NCBI GenBank assembly: GCA_022828085.1
Contig: JAJEIY010000036.1
Coordinates: forward strand, 1 to 64,000
Length of the DNA stretch: 64,000 nt
Direction: 5' to 3'
Origin: Acidobacteriota bacterium
GTDB taxonomy: Bacteria > Acidobacteriota > Vicinamibacteria > Marinacidobacterales > Marinacidobacteraceae
Shown: positions 8,354-18,615 of the stretch, in pieces
Numbering within the stretch: position 1 is the first letter of the stretch
Layout: each line of letters opens with the position of its first letter
Translations under genes and position numbers: made by a program
The notes under the pieces: model-generated
What the model saw: the letters and a program-made list of their open reading frames with translations, nothing else
Told to the model about the DNA's origin: nothing
The model's database searches: none

Positions 8354-11104
8354 TCAACCGCCCGGCGGTGAGGCGCCCGCCGCAACCAATCCATTCCGGT
8401 GTTCGTGGATGGGGAGCCGCTCGTTGTTGTCGTCGGGATGGGTGCGCCGGTAGTCACCGGTCACGAACTGGGAGGCTTCGTCGGCCTTGAAGCGCAGGTA
8501 GAGCTCGCGGTGCCGGGCCGCGCGCTCCGGATCCCGGAGCCCCTGGGAAGCGAGCATCAGGTTGTAGTGGGCCTCGAGGTCCTCGGGATCGATGGCGAGC
8601 GTCTTCTCGAGCACCGCGACGGCTTCGGCGAAATCGCGCTGCAGGAACAGCAGGCGTCCCACCTGGTTGTTCACCACCCGGTCACGCGGAAAGACCTCCT
8701 GTACCGCGTTCAGGTCCGAGAGCGCCTCGTCGTAGCGGCCGAGCGCCTTGAGCGCCATCGCCCGGAAGAAGAGCGCCCGGGGGAGGTTCGGGGCGAGTCC
8801 GAGGGCCGCATCCGCCGCTTCCCGGGCGCCCTCGGGATCTCCTTCCTGGAGACGGACCCGGGCGAGATTGACCGGCGCGTCCGCGAATTCGGGGGCGAGC
8901 CGCGCCACGGTGGAGAAGGCGGCTTCGGCGGCGCGGAGGTCCCCCGCGAGCAGCATTCCGATGCCGTAGTCGTTGAAGCGAAGCGCGCGGGCGAGGTCGC
9001 CGGGGGCGGCTTCGGTCGGGGGAGAGGCTTCGCCGGCTACCGGTAGCCGGAGCGAGGCCGTGGCCATCTCCACGATCGGCACGTCGGGCGCCGCGACGTC
9101 GTCCGCGAACCGGACCGCCCGGTCGTCGTAGGCCGAAGCGACCTCGCCACCTTCCTCGAGCTGGCCCCGGAAGGTCCACTGGGTGTGCCACCAGTCGAAC
9201 TTCCGGTAGTTCAGATGCGCGGTCAGGGTGACCGGCCCCTCGACGTCCTCCGGGACCTGCAACCGGTAGCGCACCGTGTGCGCGGCGCCCGGAGGGATCG
9301 GGGAGACGTAGAGGACGCTGCGCGCCGACCAGGCGTTCCGCTTGTTGATCGGGTTGCCGCGCGCGTCGAGCAGGAGCGAGCGGAAGAAGTGCGCGGAGCC
9401 GTCCACCGGGGCGTCGTCCGCCTCGCCCGCCTCGCCGGTGAAGCCGCTCCAGAAGAAAGGTCGGCCGGCGGCGTCTTCCGCCTGGAACTCGAGCCAGACC
9501 TCCTGGGCGTCGATGGTGCCGCTCGGGAAGAAGTGGCCCACGTTGCGCGTGCGCACCACGACGTCGACCCTCACGGTCTCGCCCGGAACGAGGGCCGGCA
9601 AAGCCTCGTCGAGCGGGGCGCTCAGCTCGCCGAGCGGACCGGTGCCGGCGTAGCGGGTGGTGGGTGCGGCCGCCTCTTCTCCGACCGCGAAGGTGGACGC
9701 CAGCGCCAGCGGGTCCGGGCCGCCGGCCGCCGGCTCATCTTCGGGGCCCTCGCGGGCATCGTCACGGACGAGGCCGAAGATGTCCACGGTCACCTGTCCG
9801 GCGCGGAGGAAATCGCGGACCGCCTGGAGCTGTTCGTCCAGCCCGAAGTGGGTGGGAAGCGCGGTGTTGGCGGTGGCGAAGCGATGGGAACGGATGAGGC
9901 CGCCCACCGCGGCCGGATCCTCGCCGGCGACCGGCGGCATGTGGCAGTCGGCGCAGGTCTTCGGCGAATCCGGGTAGTAGAAGGAGCGGGCGCCCTCTCC
10001 GGACACGCCGCTCGCCTGCCAGTTGTCGTAGCTGTTGAAACCCCGCAGCCAGCGGTAGTCGTTCACCGGCTGGTCGAGGTGCACCTTGTGGCACGTCGAG
10101 CAGAAGGCCGAGCTGTCGCCGGTGTGGAGCGGCTTCAGGAATGCCTGGCGATGGGGTTCGGGGTCGAGGTGGATCACGAGGTCGTGAAGCGTCCGGATCA
10201 GCGGATCCTCGGAGGTGGCGAGGTCGTGCATCTCCGGGTACTCGATGACGAACCCGGCATTCCCCATCGTGTCCTTCACCCGGGTGATCGCGTGGCAGGA
10301 AACGCAGCCGAGTCCGGCGCTCGCGGACGGGCGGTCCACGATCTCGGCGATCGGCCGGTCCATGAGCCCGCTGAAGAGCACCGCGTGGTCGTGACAGCCG
10401 GCGCACCACTTCGAAGGGGTGACGCCGACGACGTCCTGCATGTACTCGATGGAGCGGCGGTACCAGGGGTTGTTGAAGGAGGCGAAACGGTGCGCCGACT
10501 CGCTCCACTGGTGGGTGATGTCGGCGTGGCAGCGGCCGCACGCGTCGCTGCCCAGGAAGAACTCCTCGGGGATGAGCCCGCCGTGAAGCGTCTCGGCCGC
10601 CGACGGGAAGAAGGGTCCGTCCACCCCGCCCATCGCCTCGCCGTCCATGGTCGTGGGCGGCAGGCCGGCGTTCAACAGCGGCCCGGACGCGGGCAGCAAC
10701 GGTCTCAGGAGGGCGCCCGCCGGGATGGCGACGGCCAGCAGCAACGGAGCGAGCAGCATCCGCCGCCGGGCGAGCAGCCCCGCAAACCCGGCGGCGGCGG
10801 CGAGGTGGGCGTAGAGGAGCGGCCGGCTGGCCGGGGTCGATCCGACGATGGCGAGACCCAGTCCGGTGAGCGCCAGCAGGGTCCCCGAGACCCAGAACCA
10901 GCGCCGCAGCGGATCGGCTCGCAACGCCGGGCCGACCTTCTTCCACCCCCAGAGCATCAGCTTGAGCGCCGCGATGCCGAGCACCGGGTGCAGGAGGATC
11001 TGGGCGGAGTGGAAGAGGTTCGCTCCCCGCGCCGCCAGCAGGTATCCGGAGTTGATCAGCAGCAACGCCGCGGTGGCGGCCAGGAACCGGTGGCGGAGAA
11101 TCAG
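8354..11104 (-). CDS. Membrane-anchored multiheme cytochrome c (5 x CxxCH) with C-terminal TPR repeats
   Basis: N-terminal hydrophobic helices (LINSGYLLAARGANLFHSAQILLHPVLGIAALK...), then CGRCH, CAGCH, CVSCH, CSTCH, CADCH and TPRs. Start uncertain: no ATG/GTG after the upstream gene's stop; CTG 11104 or ATT 11101 are candidates. Confidence 0.8.
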   Translation of the reverse strand: MILRHRFLAATAALLLINSGYLLAARGANLFHSAQILLHPVLGIAALKLMLWGWKKVGPALRADPLRRWFWVSGTLLALTGLGLAIVGSTPASRPLLYAHLAAAAGFAGLLARRRMLLAPLLLAVAIPAGALLRPLLPASGPLLNAGLPPTTMDGEAMGGVDGPFFPSAAETLHGGLIPEEFFLGSDACGRCHADITHQWSESAHRFASFNNPWYRRSIEYMQDVVGVTPSKWCAGCHDHAVLFSGLMDRPIAEIVDRPSASAGLGCVSCHAITRVKDTMGNAGFVIEYPEMHDLATSEDPLIRTLHDLVIHLDPEPHRQAFLKPLHTGDSSAFCSTCHKVHLDQPVNDYRWLRGFNSYDNWQASGVSGEGARSFYYPDSPKTCADCHMPPVAGEDPAAVGGLIRSHRFATANTALPTHFGLDEQLQAVRDFLRAGQVTVDIFGLVRDDAREGPEDEPAAGGPDPLALASTFAVGEEAAAPTTRYAGTGPLGELSAPLDEALPALVPGETVRVDVVVRTRNVGHFFPSGTIDAQEVWLEFQAEDAAGRPFFWSGFTGEAGEADDAPVDGSAHFFRSLLLDARGNPINKRNAWSARSVLYVSPIPPGAAHTVRYRLQVPEDVEGPVTLTAHLNYRKFDWWHTQWTFRGQLEEGGEVASAYDDRAVRFADDVAAPDVPIVEMATASLRLPVAGEASPPTEAAPGDLARALRFNDYGIGMLLAGDLRAAEAAFSTVARLAPEFADAPVNLARVRLQEGDPEGAREAADAALGLAPNLPRALFFRAMALKALGRYDEALSDLNAVQEVFPRDRVVNNQVGRLLFLQRDFAEAVAVLEKTLAIDPEDLEAHYNLMLASQGLRDPERAARHRELYLRFKADEASQFVTGDYRRTHPDDNNERLPIHEHRNGLVAAGASPPGG

Positions 11105-11781
11105 GACGGCCCTCCGGACTCCACGCCGGCCTCGCGGAGCGCCTTCCTCGCGATCCGGGTGATCAGGATCGTGACCAGCACGAACGCGGCGAGCCCGACG
11201 ATCCGCAACCCGGCTTCGAGCGGGTCCGATTCGCCGGCGACGGCGCGGGCGACGCTGCTCCCGAGATAGATGTAGAGAAGCGTTCCCGGGAGGATCCCGG
11301 TCGCCGAGGCCAACAGGTAGCCGAGGAACGAGACCCCGGTGAGGCCGTACGCGTAGTTCAGCACCGTGAACGGGAAGACCGGGGTGAGCCGGGTGAGGAA
11401 GACGATCTTCCAGCCCTCCGCGGCGACCGCGCGGTCCACCGCGGCGAAGGAAGGCTTCCCGGCGAGCCAGCCGGTGACCCGTTCGCGGGCGAGTCGCCGG
11501 GCGGCGAGGAAGGCGAGCGCCAGTCCCGCGGTGGCTCCGAGCCAGACGGCGGCGGTGCCCGCCGCGAACCCGAAGGCGCCGCCTGCGATCAGGGTGAGCG
11601 CCGACCCCGGGACCGCGAACACGGTGGCGACGGCGTAGAGCGCCGCGAACACCAGGAGGCCGGCGGTTCCCATCCCCTGCGCCCACGCGGCGCCCGCCTC
11701 GATCCAGTCCCCGATGGGGAAAATCACCACCAGCGCCACGATCAGTGCGAGCAGGGCTCCCAGCTTGAGCGTCTTGTTCAT
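11101..11781 (-). CDS. TVP38/TMEM64 family membrane protein
   Basis: TM ORF with the SNARE-associated/DedA-like core (FAVPGSALTLIAGGAFGFAAGT..GATAGLALAFLAARRLAR; RLTPVFPFTVLNYAYGLTGVSFLGYLLASATGILPGTLLYIYLGS). Confidence 0.85.
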   Translation of the reverse strand: MNKTLKLGALLALIVALVVIFPIGDWIEAGAAWAQGMGTAGLLVFAALYAVATVFAVPGSALTLIAGGAFGFAAGTAAVWLGATAGLALAFLAARRLARERVTGWLAGKPSFAAVDRAVAAEGWKIVFLTRLTPVFPFTVLNYAYGLTGVSFLGYLLASATGILPGTLLYIYLGSSVARAVAGESDPLEAGLRIVGLAAFVLVTILITRIARKALREAGVESGGPS

Positions 11782-13238
11782 CGCCGCCTCCGGTAGAGCC
11801 ACTCGAAGATCGCCTTCGCCCGGGGCGTCAGCCGCGTGCGCTGGTAGGCGTCCGCCACCCGCTGCGCCGCCTGCGCCCAGGTGGGATAGCCGTGAATCGT
11901 CGAGGACAGCGACGCCAGCCCGACCCCGTGCTTCGCGGCGACCATGATTTCGTGGAGGATCTCACCCGCGCGGGGAGCGCAGACGGTGGCGCCCAGGATC
12001 TCGTCCTTTCCCCTGCGGGTGACGACCTTGACGAAGCCTCGTGTCGCCGCCTCGGTGATCGCGCGGTCGAGGTCGTCGTTTTGGTGCCGGTGGACGTCCA
12101 CCGGGATGTTCTTCGCCTCCGCGTCTTCCTCCCGGAGCCCGAAGTGAGCGACCTCGGGATCCACGTACGTCACCCAGGGGACGTAGCGGTAGTCCGCCTT
12201 CGCGCGGGGCAGGGGAGGCGGCAGGAGGATGTTCCGCACCACCAGCCGCGCCTGGTAGTCGGCGGTGTGGGTGAACCGGTAGGGGCCGGCCACGTCCCCG
12301 CACGCGTAGATGTGGCCCACGTTCGTGCGGAGCGCGCCGTCCACCGGCACGCCGCCGCGCACGTCGTACTCCACGCCGGCCGCTTCGAGGCCGAGATCCC
12401 GCACGTTCGGGGACCTCCCGGTGGCCACCAGGAGTCGCGAAGCGGTGACCGCGCGGGTGCCGCCGTTACAGCCCATTTCCGCGGTGATGTCGCCGTTCGG
12501 CTCCCGGCGGATGGCTTCGACCCGGCAGTCGGTGACCGTCTCGATCCCTTCGGCCGCGAAGGCCTCGTGGACGACCGCCGAGGCCTCGGCGTCGTCCCGG
12601 GGCAGGAGCCGGCTGACGTCGGTGAGGATCGTCACCCGAACCCCGAGCCGGTTCATGACCTGGCCCATCTCGCATCCGATGGGGCCGCCCCCGAGCACGA
12701 TCAGCGACTCGGGAGGCGTTTCCTGCTCGTCGAAGAACGTCTCGTTGGTGAAGTAGGGCGCCTCGTCGATCCCGGGGATCGGAGGGACGAACGGCCGCGT
12801 TCCGGTGGCGATCACGAAGTGGGCGCCCTCGAGACGCGTTCCGTCGTCGAGTTCCACCGCGTGCGGGCTCGTGAACCGGGCGCGCGCCTCGAAGACGTCC
12901 ACGCCGAGACCCTCGAACCGCTCGACGGAATCGTTCGGGGCGATCCGGGCGCGCCGCTCGCGCATGTGCTCGAAGACGCGCTGGAACCGGAAACGCGGCT
13001 CCATCGCATCGAGTCCGTGGGCTTCCGCATTGCGGATGCCCTGGATGAGTTTCGAGGTGGAAACGAGCGCCTTGGAAGGCACGCACCCGTAGTTCAGACA
13101 GTCGCCACCCATTTTGGCCGCCTCCACCAGTGCGACGCGTCCCCCGAGACCCGCGGTGCCGGCGGCCGTCACGAGACCCGCGGTGCCCGCTCCAATGATG
13201 ACTACGTTGTATCGGCCCTTGCCGCGTTCATTCTTCAT
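11778..13238 (-). CDS. FAD/NAD(P)-dependent disulfide oxidoreductase (mercuric reductase / dihydrolipoyl dehydrogenase-like)
   Basis: VVIIGAGTAGLVTAAGTAGLGGRVALVEAAKMGGDCLNYGCVPSKAL (CxxxxC redox site); C-terminal HGYPTWAQAAQ. ATGA overlap with the TVP38 gene. Confidence 0.88.
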   Translation of the reverse strand: MKNERGKGRYNVVIIGAGTAGLVTAAGTAGLGGRVALVEAAKMGGDCLNYGCVPSKALVSTSKLIQGIRNAEAHGLDAMEPRFRFQRVFEHMRERRARIAPNDSVERFEGLGVDVFEARARFTSPHAVELDDGTRLEGAHFVIATGTRPFVPPIPGIDEAPYFTNETFFDEQETPPESLIVLGGGPIGCEMGQVMNRLGVRVTILTDVSRLLPRDDAEASAVVHEAFAAEGIETVTDCRVEAIRREPNGDITAEMGCNGGTRAVTASRLLVATGRSPNVRDLGLEAAGVEYDVRGGVPVDGALRTNVGHIYACGDVAGPYRFTHTADYQARLVVRNILLPPPLPRAKADYRYVPWVTYVDPEVAHFGLREEDAEAKNIPVDVHRHQNDDLDRAITEAATRGFVKVVTRRGKDEILGATVCAPRAGEILHEIMVAAKHGVGLASLSSTIHGYPTWAQAAQRVADAYQRTRLTPRAKAIFEWLYRRRR

Positions 13239-13296
13239 GCTACGTACGGAACTCTATTCCGGCGGCGCGCGGAGGGGCGGTTGCGCGCCGTCCGGG

Positions 13297-14211
13297 TCAG
13301 AACTCGTAGCGGACCGTGAAGGCGAGCGCCCAGAGCGAGATGTCGCCGGTGGTCATCACGTAGCGGATCCGCTCCCCGCGGCCGACATCGGACTCGTGGC
13401 TGCGGAGCTGCACCCACTCGTCGTCGCCCTCGAGGGTAGAGAAGGCGGCCCGCCGGAGCCGGACTCCGAAGCCGGCGGGTCCGATTCCCCCGAACTCGAC
13501 GCCGAGGATGGCCTGGTAGCCGAAGAGCAGGTCGGAGAGCGTGGTCCGGCCGATGGTGGTGGTGCCCGCCACCTTCGCGTTCAGCAGCGGATCCTGGAAG
13601 GTGGTGATGTACGCGGGATCGTCGTTCCGCTTCCAGCGCACGAAATAGTCGAGCGAGGCGTTCATGGCGCCCACCCCGACGCCGGCGTAGGGCGAGATCC
13701 CGGCGTCCGGGACGGGGTCGAAATAGAGGTTCGCGAAGACGGCGTGACCCTTCAGGTCCCGGGCGCTCCCCTCGGTGGTCTCGAGTTCCTGCTCCGCCTT
13801 GTCCTGCGTCTCCACGTCGCCGATCCGGAACGCCAGCTCGTCGCCGAGGGTTGCGCCGAGGAACGAGTACTCGCCCTCGACCCGCAGGTGGCGGGTGAGG
13901 CGCCAGCCGGCCGCCAGCGAGGCGATGACCCCGCCGCCGGCCGCGAAGTCGTGGGACCAGGAGGTCCGGGGCGGGGGTGTGGCGCAGCGGTCGCCGACCT
14001 CGATCTGTTCCGGGTTGATGAGCAGGTCGCACTGGGTGCTCCAGTCGTTGTCCGACCCGTCGAGGGTGATGCCCGGGTTGCGCGTCCGGCCGAGCTCCAT
14101 CCGCAGGTAGCGGCTCTCCTGGGCCTCGGCCCCGGCCGACAGGCCGAGGGCGGCGGCGAGGACGATCGTGGCGATGGGTCGCGGCGGGGGCGACTGGATC
14201 GGGCGTGGCAT
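13297..14211 (-). CDS. Predicted outer-membrane beta-barrel protein
   Basis: Signal peptide ending AEAQE; Gly/aromatic-rich strands; C-terminal LAFTVRYEF (terminal Phe). Confidence 0.6.
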   Translation of the reverse strand: MPRPIQSPPPRPIATIVLAAALGLSAGAEAQESRYLRMELGRTRNPGITLDGSDNDWSTQCDLLINPEQIEVGDRCATPPPRTSWSHDFAAGGGVIASLAAGWRLTRHLRVEGEYSFLGATLGDELAFRIGDVETQDKAEQELETTEGSARDLKGHAVFANLYFDPVPDAGISPYAGVGVGAMNASLDYFVRWKRNDDPAYITTFQDPLLNAKVAGTTTIGRTTLSDLLFGYQAILGVEFGGIGPAGFGVRLRRAAFSTLEGDDEWVQLRSHESDVGRGERIRYVMTTGDISLWALAFTVRYEF

Positions 14212-14251
14212 GAACAGGACTTCGGAACGGAAGCGGCGGTAGGCTAGCCCG

Positions 14252-14938
14252 ATGGCCGAGCGCGCGAGCGGCACCAAGAACGCCTCCGGCCGCTGGGTTC
14301 TCGGCCTCGACGAAGCGGGTCGGGGCGCGGCGTTCGGACCGATGGTGGTCGCCGGCGTGGCGCTGGACCCGCTGAAGGCCGGAGCCCTCACGCGGCTGGG
14401 AGTGCGCGACTCCAAGCAGTTCGGCGCCGGCGACGCGGCGCGCACGCACCGCCGGGCGCTGACCGCGCACATCGAGCGCCTGGCCGAGCGGATCGTCGTA
14501 CGGGTGCTGGACGCCGGCGAGGTGGACCGCTACGCGGAGGCCGGGGACCTGAACGTCCTCGAGCGGCGCGCGGCCGACGAGATCCTGCGGGAGGCCGGTC
14601 CGGTGCGCCGGGTGGTGGCGGACGGCGAGCGGCTCTTCCAGGCGCTCCGGCAGCGCTACCCGCACCTGGAGGCGGTGGACGACGGGGAGTCGCACCACGT
14701 GGCGGTGGCGGCGGCGAGCGTGATCGCCAAGGACCGCCGGGACGCGCTGCTCGAGACCCTCATGGAGCCCTACGTGCCCGAATACGGGGACGTCAAGGGC
14801 GGCGGCTACGTCAACGCGGCCACCGAGCGTTTCCTCCGCGCCTATCACGAGCGGACCGGGAAGCTGCCGCCCGAGACCCGCCGGAGCTGGAACTGGGACG
14901 TGATCCGCGAGCTCCGCGGCGCCCCGAAGCTGTTCTAG
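14252..14938 (+). CDS. rnhB: Ribonuclease HII
   Basis: VLGLDEAGRGAAFGPMVVAGVAL; SHHVAVAAASVIAKDRRDALL. Confidence 0.92.
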   Translation: MAERASGTKNASGRWVLGLDEAGRGAAFGPMVVAGVALDPLKAGALTRLGVRDSKQFGAGDAARTHRRALTAHIERLAERIVVRVLDAGEVDRYAEAGDLNVLERRAADEILREAGPVRRVVADGERLFQALRQRYPHLEAVDDGESHHVAVAAASVIAKDRRDALLETLMEPYVPEYGDVKGGGYVNAATERFLRAYHERTGKLPPETRRSWNWDVIRELRGAPKLF

Positions 14939-15570
14939 CCGGTTCGGGCAGGGAACGGCGCTCCGACCCGCGCCGCCAGCGCCCGAACGTGCTCCCGGGC
15001 GACCCGTTCGAGGGAGCGGTTGTACAGGATCGCCGCCGGGTGGTAGAGGGTCACGAACTCACGGTCCGGCCAGTCGGGAAGCCCGAAGAACCGGCCCACC
15101 TGGGCGCCGAGCGGTCCCTTCGCGCGCTCGGGGGCGAAGTGCCGGAGCGCCGTCGCTCCCATCAGCGCGATCGTGCGGGCCGGGGAAAGCGCGAGTTGCC
15201 GCTCGAGGAACGGGCGGCAGCGGGCGGCTTCCTCCCGGTGCGGCGCCCGGTTGCCGGGCGGCCGGCACTTGACCACGTTCACGATGAGCAGGTGTTCGTC
15301 GGTGGAGAGGCCCTCCGCTGCGAAGAGGTCGTCCAGCATCCTTCCCGCGCGGCCGCAGAATGCGACACCCCGGGCGTCCTCCCGGGCCCCGGGCGCCTCG
15401 CCGATCGCGACGATCTTCGCGTCCGGATTCCCGCGGTCCACCACGATGCGGGTCCTGCCTTCCGCCAATGCGCAGCGCGTGCACCCGCTTTCGCGGAGCC
15501 GTTGCCGGAACCCCTCGTAGCCGGCGGCGGCCAGTACCGCGCGGAGCGGGTCCGAGCTCGACCCGGGCAC
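14935..15570 (-). CDS. Uracil-DNA glycosylase family 4-type
   Basis: CTRCALAEGRTRIV; GEAPGAREDARGVAFCGRAGRMLDDLF; NVVKCRPPGNRAPHREE; LYHPAAILYN. Confidence 0.9.
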   Translation of the reverse strand: MPGSSSDPLRAVLAAAGYEGFRQRLRESGCTRCALAEGRTRIVVDRGNPDAKIVAIGEAPGAREDARGVAFCGRAGRMLDDLFAAEGLSTDEHLLIVNVVKCRPPGNRAPHREEAARCRPFLERQLALSPARTIALMGATALRHFAPERAKGPLGAQVGRFFGLPDWPDREFVTLYHPAAILYNRSLERVAREHVRALAARVGAPFPARTG

Positions 15571-15575
15571 CCGGA

Positions 15576-17147
15576 TCAGCGTCCCCGATGCTCGCCGAAG
15601 ACCGCCCGCAGCGCGTCGCTGATCTCCCCGACAGTGACCAGCGCGGAAACGGCGCCCAGGATGGCCGGCATCAGGTTTCCGCCGCCCGACGCGGCGCGGC
15701 CCACTTCAGCCAGCGCGCCGGCTGCCTGCGTTCCATCCCGCCGCGCGCGCACCGCGCGGACGCGCTCCACCTGGGCCGCTTCCGTTTCCGCGTCCAGTTC
15801 GAACGGTTCGATGCGGCTTCGATCTCCCTCCCGCCGGAACCGGTTCACCCCGACAACCACTTCGTCGCCGGCCTCCATGTCCTGCTGGTAGGCGTAGGCC
15901 GCTTCCTGGATGCGGGCCTGGACGAAGCCCGCCCGGATGGCCTCCACGGCGCCGCCGAGCCGGTCCACCTGCTCGATCCATTCCAGCGCTTCCGCTTCGA
16001 TCTGGTCGGTGAGCGCCTCGATGGCCCACGACCCGCCGAGCGGATCGGCCGTAGCCGCCACCCCGCTCTCGAAGGCGATCACCTGCTGGGTGCGAAGCGC
16101 CAGTTCGGCCGTCTCCTCGGTCGGGAGCCCGAGCGCCTCGTCGAGCGCGTTCGTGTGGAGCGACTGCGTCCCCCCGAGCACCGCCGCAAGCGCTTCCAGC
16201 GTGGTGCGGACCACGTTCACCTGGGGTTCGAGGGCGGTGAGGGTGGATCCCGCCGTCTGGGTGTGGAACCGGAGCATCCGGGCCCTGGGGCTCTCGGAGC
16301 CGAACCGGTCCCGCAGCAGCTTCGCCCAGAGGCGGCGGGCGGCGCGGAACTTGGCCACTTCCTCGAGGAAGTCCCGGTGGGCGTTGAAGAAGAAGGAGAC
16401 GCGGGTTGCCACCTCGTCCACCGGCAGGCCCCGCGCGACCGTCCACCCGACGTAGGCGAGGCCGTTCGCGAGGGTGAAGCCCACCTCCTGAGCGGCGGTG
16501 CAACCGGCCTCGCGCATGTGGTAGCCGCTCACGCTCACCGGCTGGAACCGCGGCAGCTCGCGCCGGCACCACTCGATGAGGTCCGTGGCGAGCCGCATGG
16601 ACGGCTCGGGCGGATAGATCCAGGTTCCGCGCGCCGCGTACTCCTTCAGGATGTCGTTCTGGACCGTTCCGGCGATCCTCTCCGGAGCGACCCCCTGCCG
16701 CCGCGCCGCCGCCACGTAGAGGGCCACCAGGATCGGCGCCGTGGCGTTGATCGTCATGGAAGTGGAAACGGCGTCGAGGGCGATTCCGCGGAACAGCGTC
16801 TCCATGTCCTCCAGGGAGTCGATCGCGACCCCGACCCGGCCCACTTCCCCCGCCGCCAGCGCGTGGTCGGAGTCGTAGCCGATCTGGGTCGGCAGGTCGA
16901 AGGCGACCGACAGTCCCGTCTGCCCGCTCTCCAGCAGATGCCGGTAGCGGCGGTTGGACTCGGCGGCGGTGGCGTAGCCCGCGTACTGCCGCATGGTCCA
17001 GAGCCGCTCCCGGTAGCCGGCGGCCCGGATGCCCCGGGTGAACGGCGCTTCGCCCGGCAGCCCGTCCCCGGTCCCGGCGTCCGGCGCGTCCGCCGGCAGG
17101 TAGACGGGCCGCAGGTTGCGGCGTGAGCGCCCGTTCCGCGAAGTCAC
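15576..17147 (-). CDS. Methylmalonyl-CoA mutase large (catalytic) subunit
   Basis: [86 protein letters not shown] start 17147. Confidence 0.9.
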   Translation of the reverse strand: MTSRNGRSRRNLRPVYLPADAPDAGTGDGLPGEAPFTRGIRAAGYRERLWTMRQYAGYATAAESNRRYRHLLESGQTGLSVAFDLPTQIGYDSDHALAAGEVGRVGVAIDSLEDMETLFRGIALDAVSTSMTINATAPILVALYVAAARRQGVAPERIAGTVQNDILKEYAARGTWIYPPEPSMRLATDLIEWCRRELPRFQPVSVSGYHMREAGCTAAQEVGFTLANGLAYVGWTVARGLPVDEVATRVSFFFNAHRDFLEEVAKFRAARRLWAKLLRDRFGSESPRARMLRFHTQTAGSTLTALEPQVNVVRTTLEALAAVLGGTQSLHTNALDEALGLPTEETAELALRTQQVIAFESGVAATADPLGGSWAIEALTDQIEAEALEWIEQVDRLGGAVEAIRAGFVQARIQEAAYAYQQDMEAGDEVVVGVNRFRREGDRSRIEPFELDAETEAAQVERVRAVRARRDGTQAAGALAEVGRAASGGGNLMPAILGAVSALVTVGEISDALRAVFGEHRGR

Positions 17148-17590
17148 CGAGCCGGGTCTGACTCCGGGGCGCAGGCGAACTCGCAGACCAGTACCTGATT
17201 GCCCCAGATTTCCGAACGCGACTGGTCGAGGGGACAGAGCTGGATGAGTTCCTCCTCGAAGAAGAGCGGGCACTCCTCGGTCAGCGTCGGACGAAGGTCC
17301 TCCGGCCGGGCGATGGTCATTTCCAGCCGGCGGTTCTCCGGTGTCCAGCCTTCCGCCTCACCCACCGCCTTCAGGTCCTGGAGGAGCTGTTCGATCTGAC
17401 GGCGGGCCGTGGACAGGGGAACTTCGCGCTCCTGGACCCCGGCGAGGATGTCCCGGGCCCGCTCGCGCAGTTCGCTGATCGTCGTCGGCGCCGCAGCGGG
17501 CCCGGTCGGGTCCTGGGAGGCCAGGCCGGCCGAGGCGAGAACGAACGCGGTGCCGAGGGCGCCGGCGGTCAGCGCGCGCCAGCGGTTCAT
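17144..17590 (-). CDS. Hypothetical secreted protein
   Basis: Signal peptide [26 protein letters not shown]; ends overlapping the mutase start. Confidence 0.6.
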   Translation of the reverse strand: MNRWRALTAGALGTAFVLASAGLASQDPTGPAAAPTTISELRERARDILAGVQEREVPLSTARRQIEQLLQDLKAVGEAEGWTPENRRLEMTIARPEDLRPTLTEECPLFFEEELIQLCPLDQSRSEIWGNQVLVCEFACAPESDPAR

Positions 17591-18552
17591 GTTCCGGAGC
17601 CGAGTTCCTGCTGCGGCTGCGAAGACGGCGGGTTCCACAGACCCTCGTCCCCGACCCGGGCGGCGAGCCAGGACCGAAGCGGGACGTCTTCCGGTTGCGG
17701 CTGATACCAGCCGACCTCCGTCAGGCCGTCCCCGAGGAGCTGCCGGAGTACCGGATCGCAGCGTTCGAGCAGCGCTGCCGGCATGGCCGTGTAGTCCAGT
17801 GCGCGCAGCCAGCGGTAGCTGTAGCCGAAGAAGAGCGCCTTGCGCACCACCTCGGAGGTGTTTTTCCCGTGGCGATGCCAGAGCCGCCGATCGAAGATCA
17901 CCGCGTCTCCGGGGGAGGCCTCGAGCAGGAGCCGGCCATCCCAGTCCGGGTCATCGCACCCGGGAGGAGGGGCATCGAGCCGGTGGCTCCCGGGAATCAC
18001 TTCCATCGCGCCGCGGTCCGGACCCCGGGTATCGGTGAGCCAGTATCCGACCTTGACCGACAGCCGGGGGGCGGGACGCTCCAGTTCGAGTACCGGACGG
18101 CCGCTGTCCTGGTGCCACACCGGCGCGCGGCACTGCTGGCCACCCCAGGTTTCCGGCGGGTACACCACGAGATGCGAGATGTAGAGCTGGATGTTCCAGC
18201 CAAGAATGTCCCAGACCTTCGGGAACGTCCGGCGCCAGGCAACCAGTCCGAGAAAGGCCGGGTCGAAGCGGATGACCGAAAACCGGGACATCATGTCGCC
18301 GGGGGTCAGTTCGAGGCGCCGTCGCTCCCGTTCATCGAGGCGGTCCACCGCTTCGAGCAGATGGATCAGGGTGGCCGGGTCGAGCGCCTCCGGAACGACG
18401 AGATAACCGTCGCGCTGGAAGGCCGCCAGTTCGCGCGGCGCGAGGGCGTACCGCAAATGCGCCTCGGTGAGGGCCTCGAAGGACTGCCCGTCCACCGGGA
18501 AGTGGATCGTGGACCCGGCCGTTTCGACCGGAGGAGCGACGAGTTTTCCCAC
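17587..18552 (-). CDS. Phytanoyl-CoA dioxygenase (PhyH) family protein
   Basis: FQRDGYLVVPEALDP; VWHQDSGRP; GAMEVIPGSHRLD; PGDAVIFDRRLWHRHGKN (Fe/2OG motif). GTG start 18552. Confidence 0.85.
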   Translation of the reverse strand: MGKLVAPPVETAGSTIHFPVDGQSFEALTEAHLRYALAPRELAAFQRDGYLVVPEALDPATLIHLLEAVDRLDERERRRLELTPGDMMSRFSVIRFDPAFLGLVAWRRTFPKVWDILGWNIQLYISHLVVYPPETWGGQQCRAPVWHQDSGRPVLELERPAPRLSVKVGYWLTDTRGPDRGAMEVIPGSHRLDAPPPGCDDPDWDGRLLLEASPGDAVIFDRRLWHRHGKNTSEVVRKALFFGYSYRWLRALDYTAMPAALLERCDPVLRQLLGDGLTEVGWYQPQPEDVPLRSWLAARVGDEGLWNPPSSQPQQELGSGT

Positions 18553-18615
18553 AGGTTTCCAGGGGCTCGGGGTCCGAAGGAACCCCGGAGATTCCCCGCC
18601 GTTAGTATTGTCCAA

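Noticed and set aside
9185-11269. 694-aa plus-strand ORF opposite the pentaheme cytochrome
   Set aside because: Antisense shadow ORF, R/G/V-rich, no motifs.
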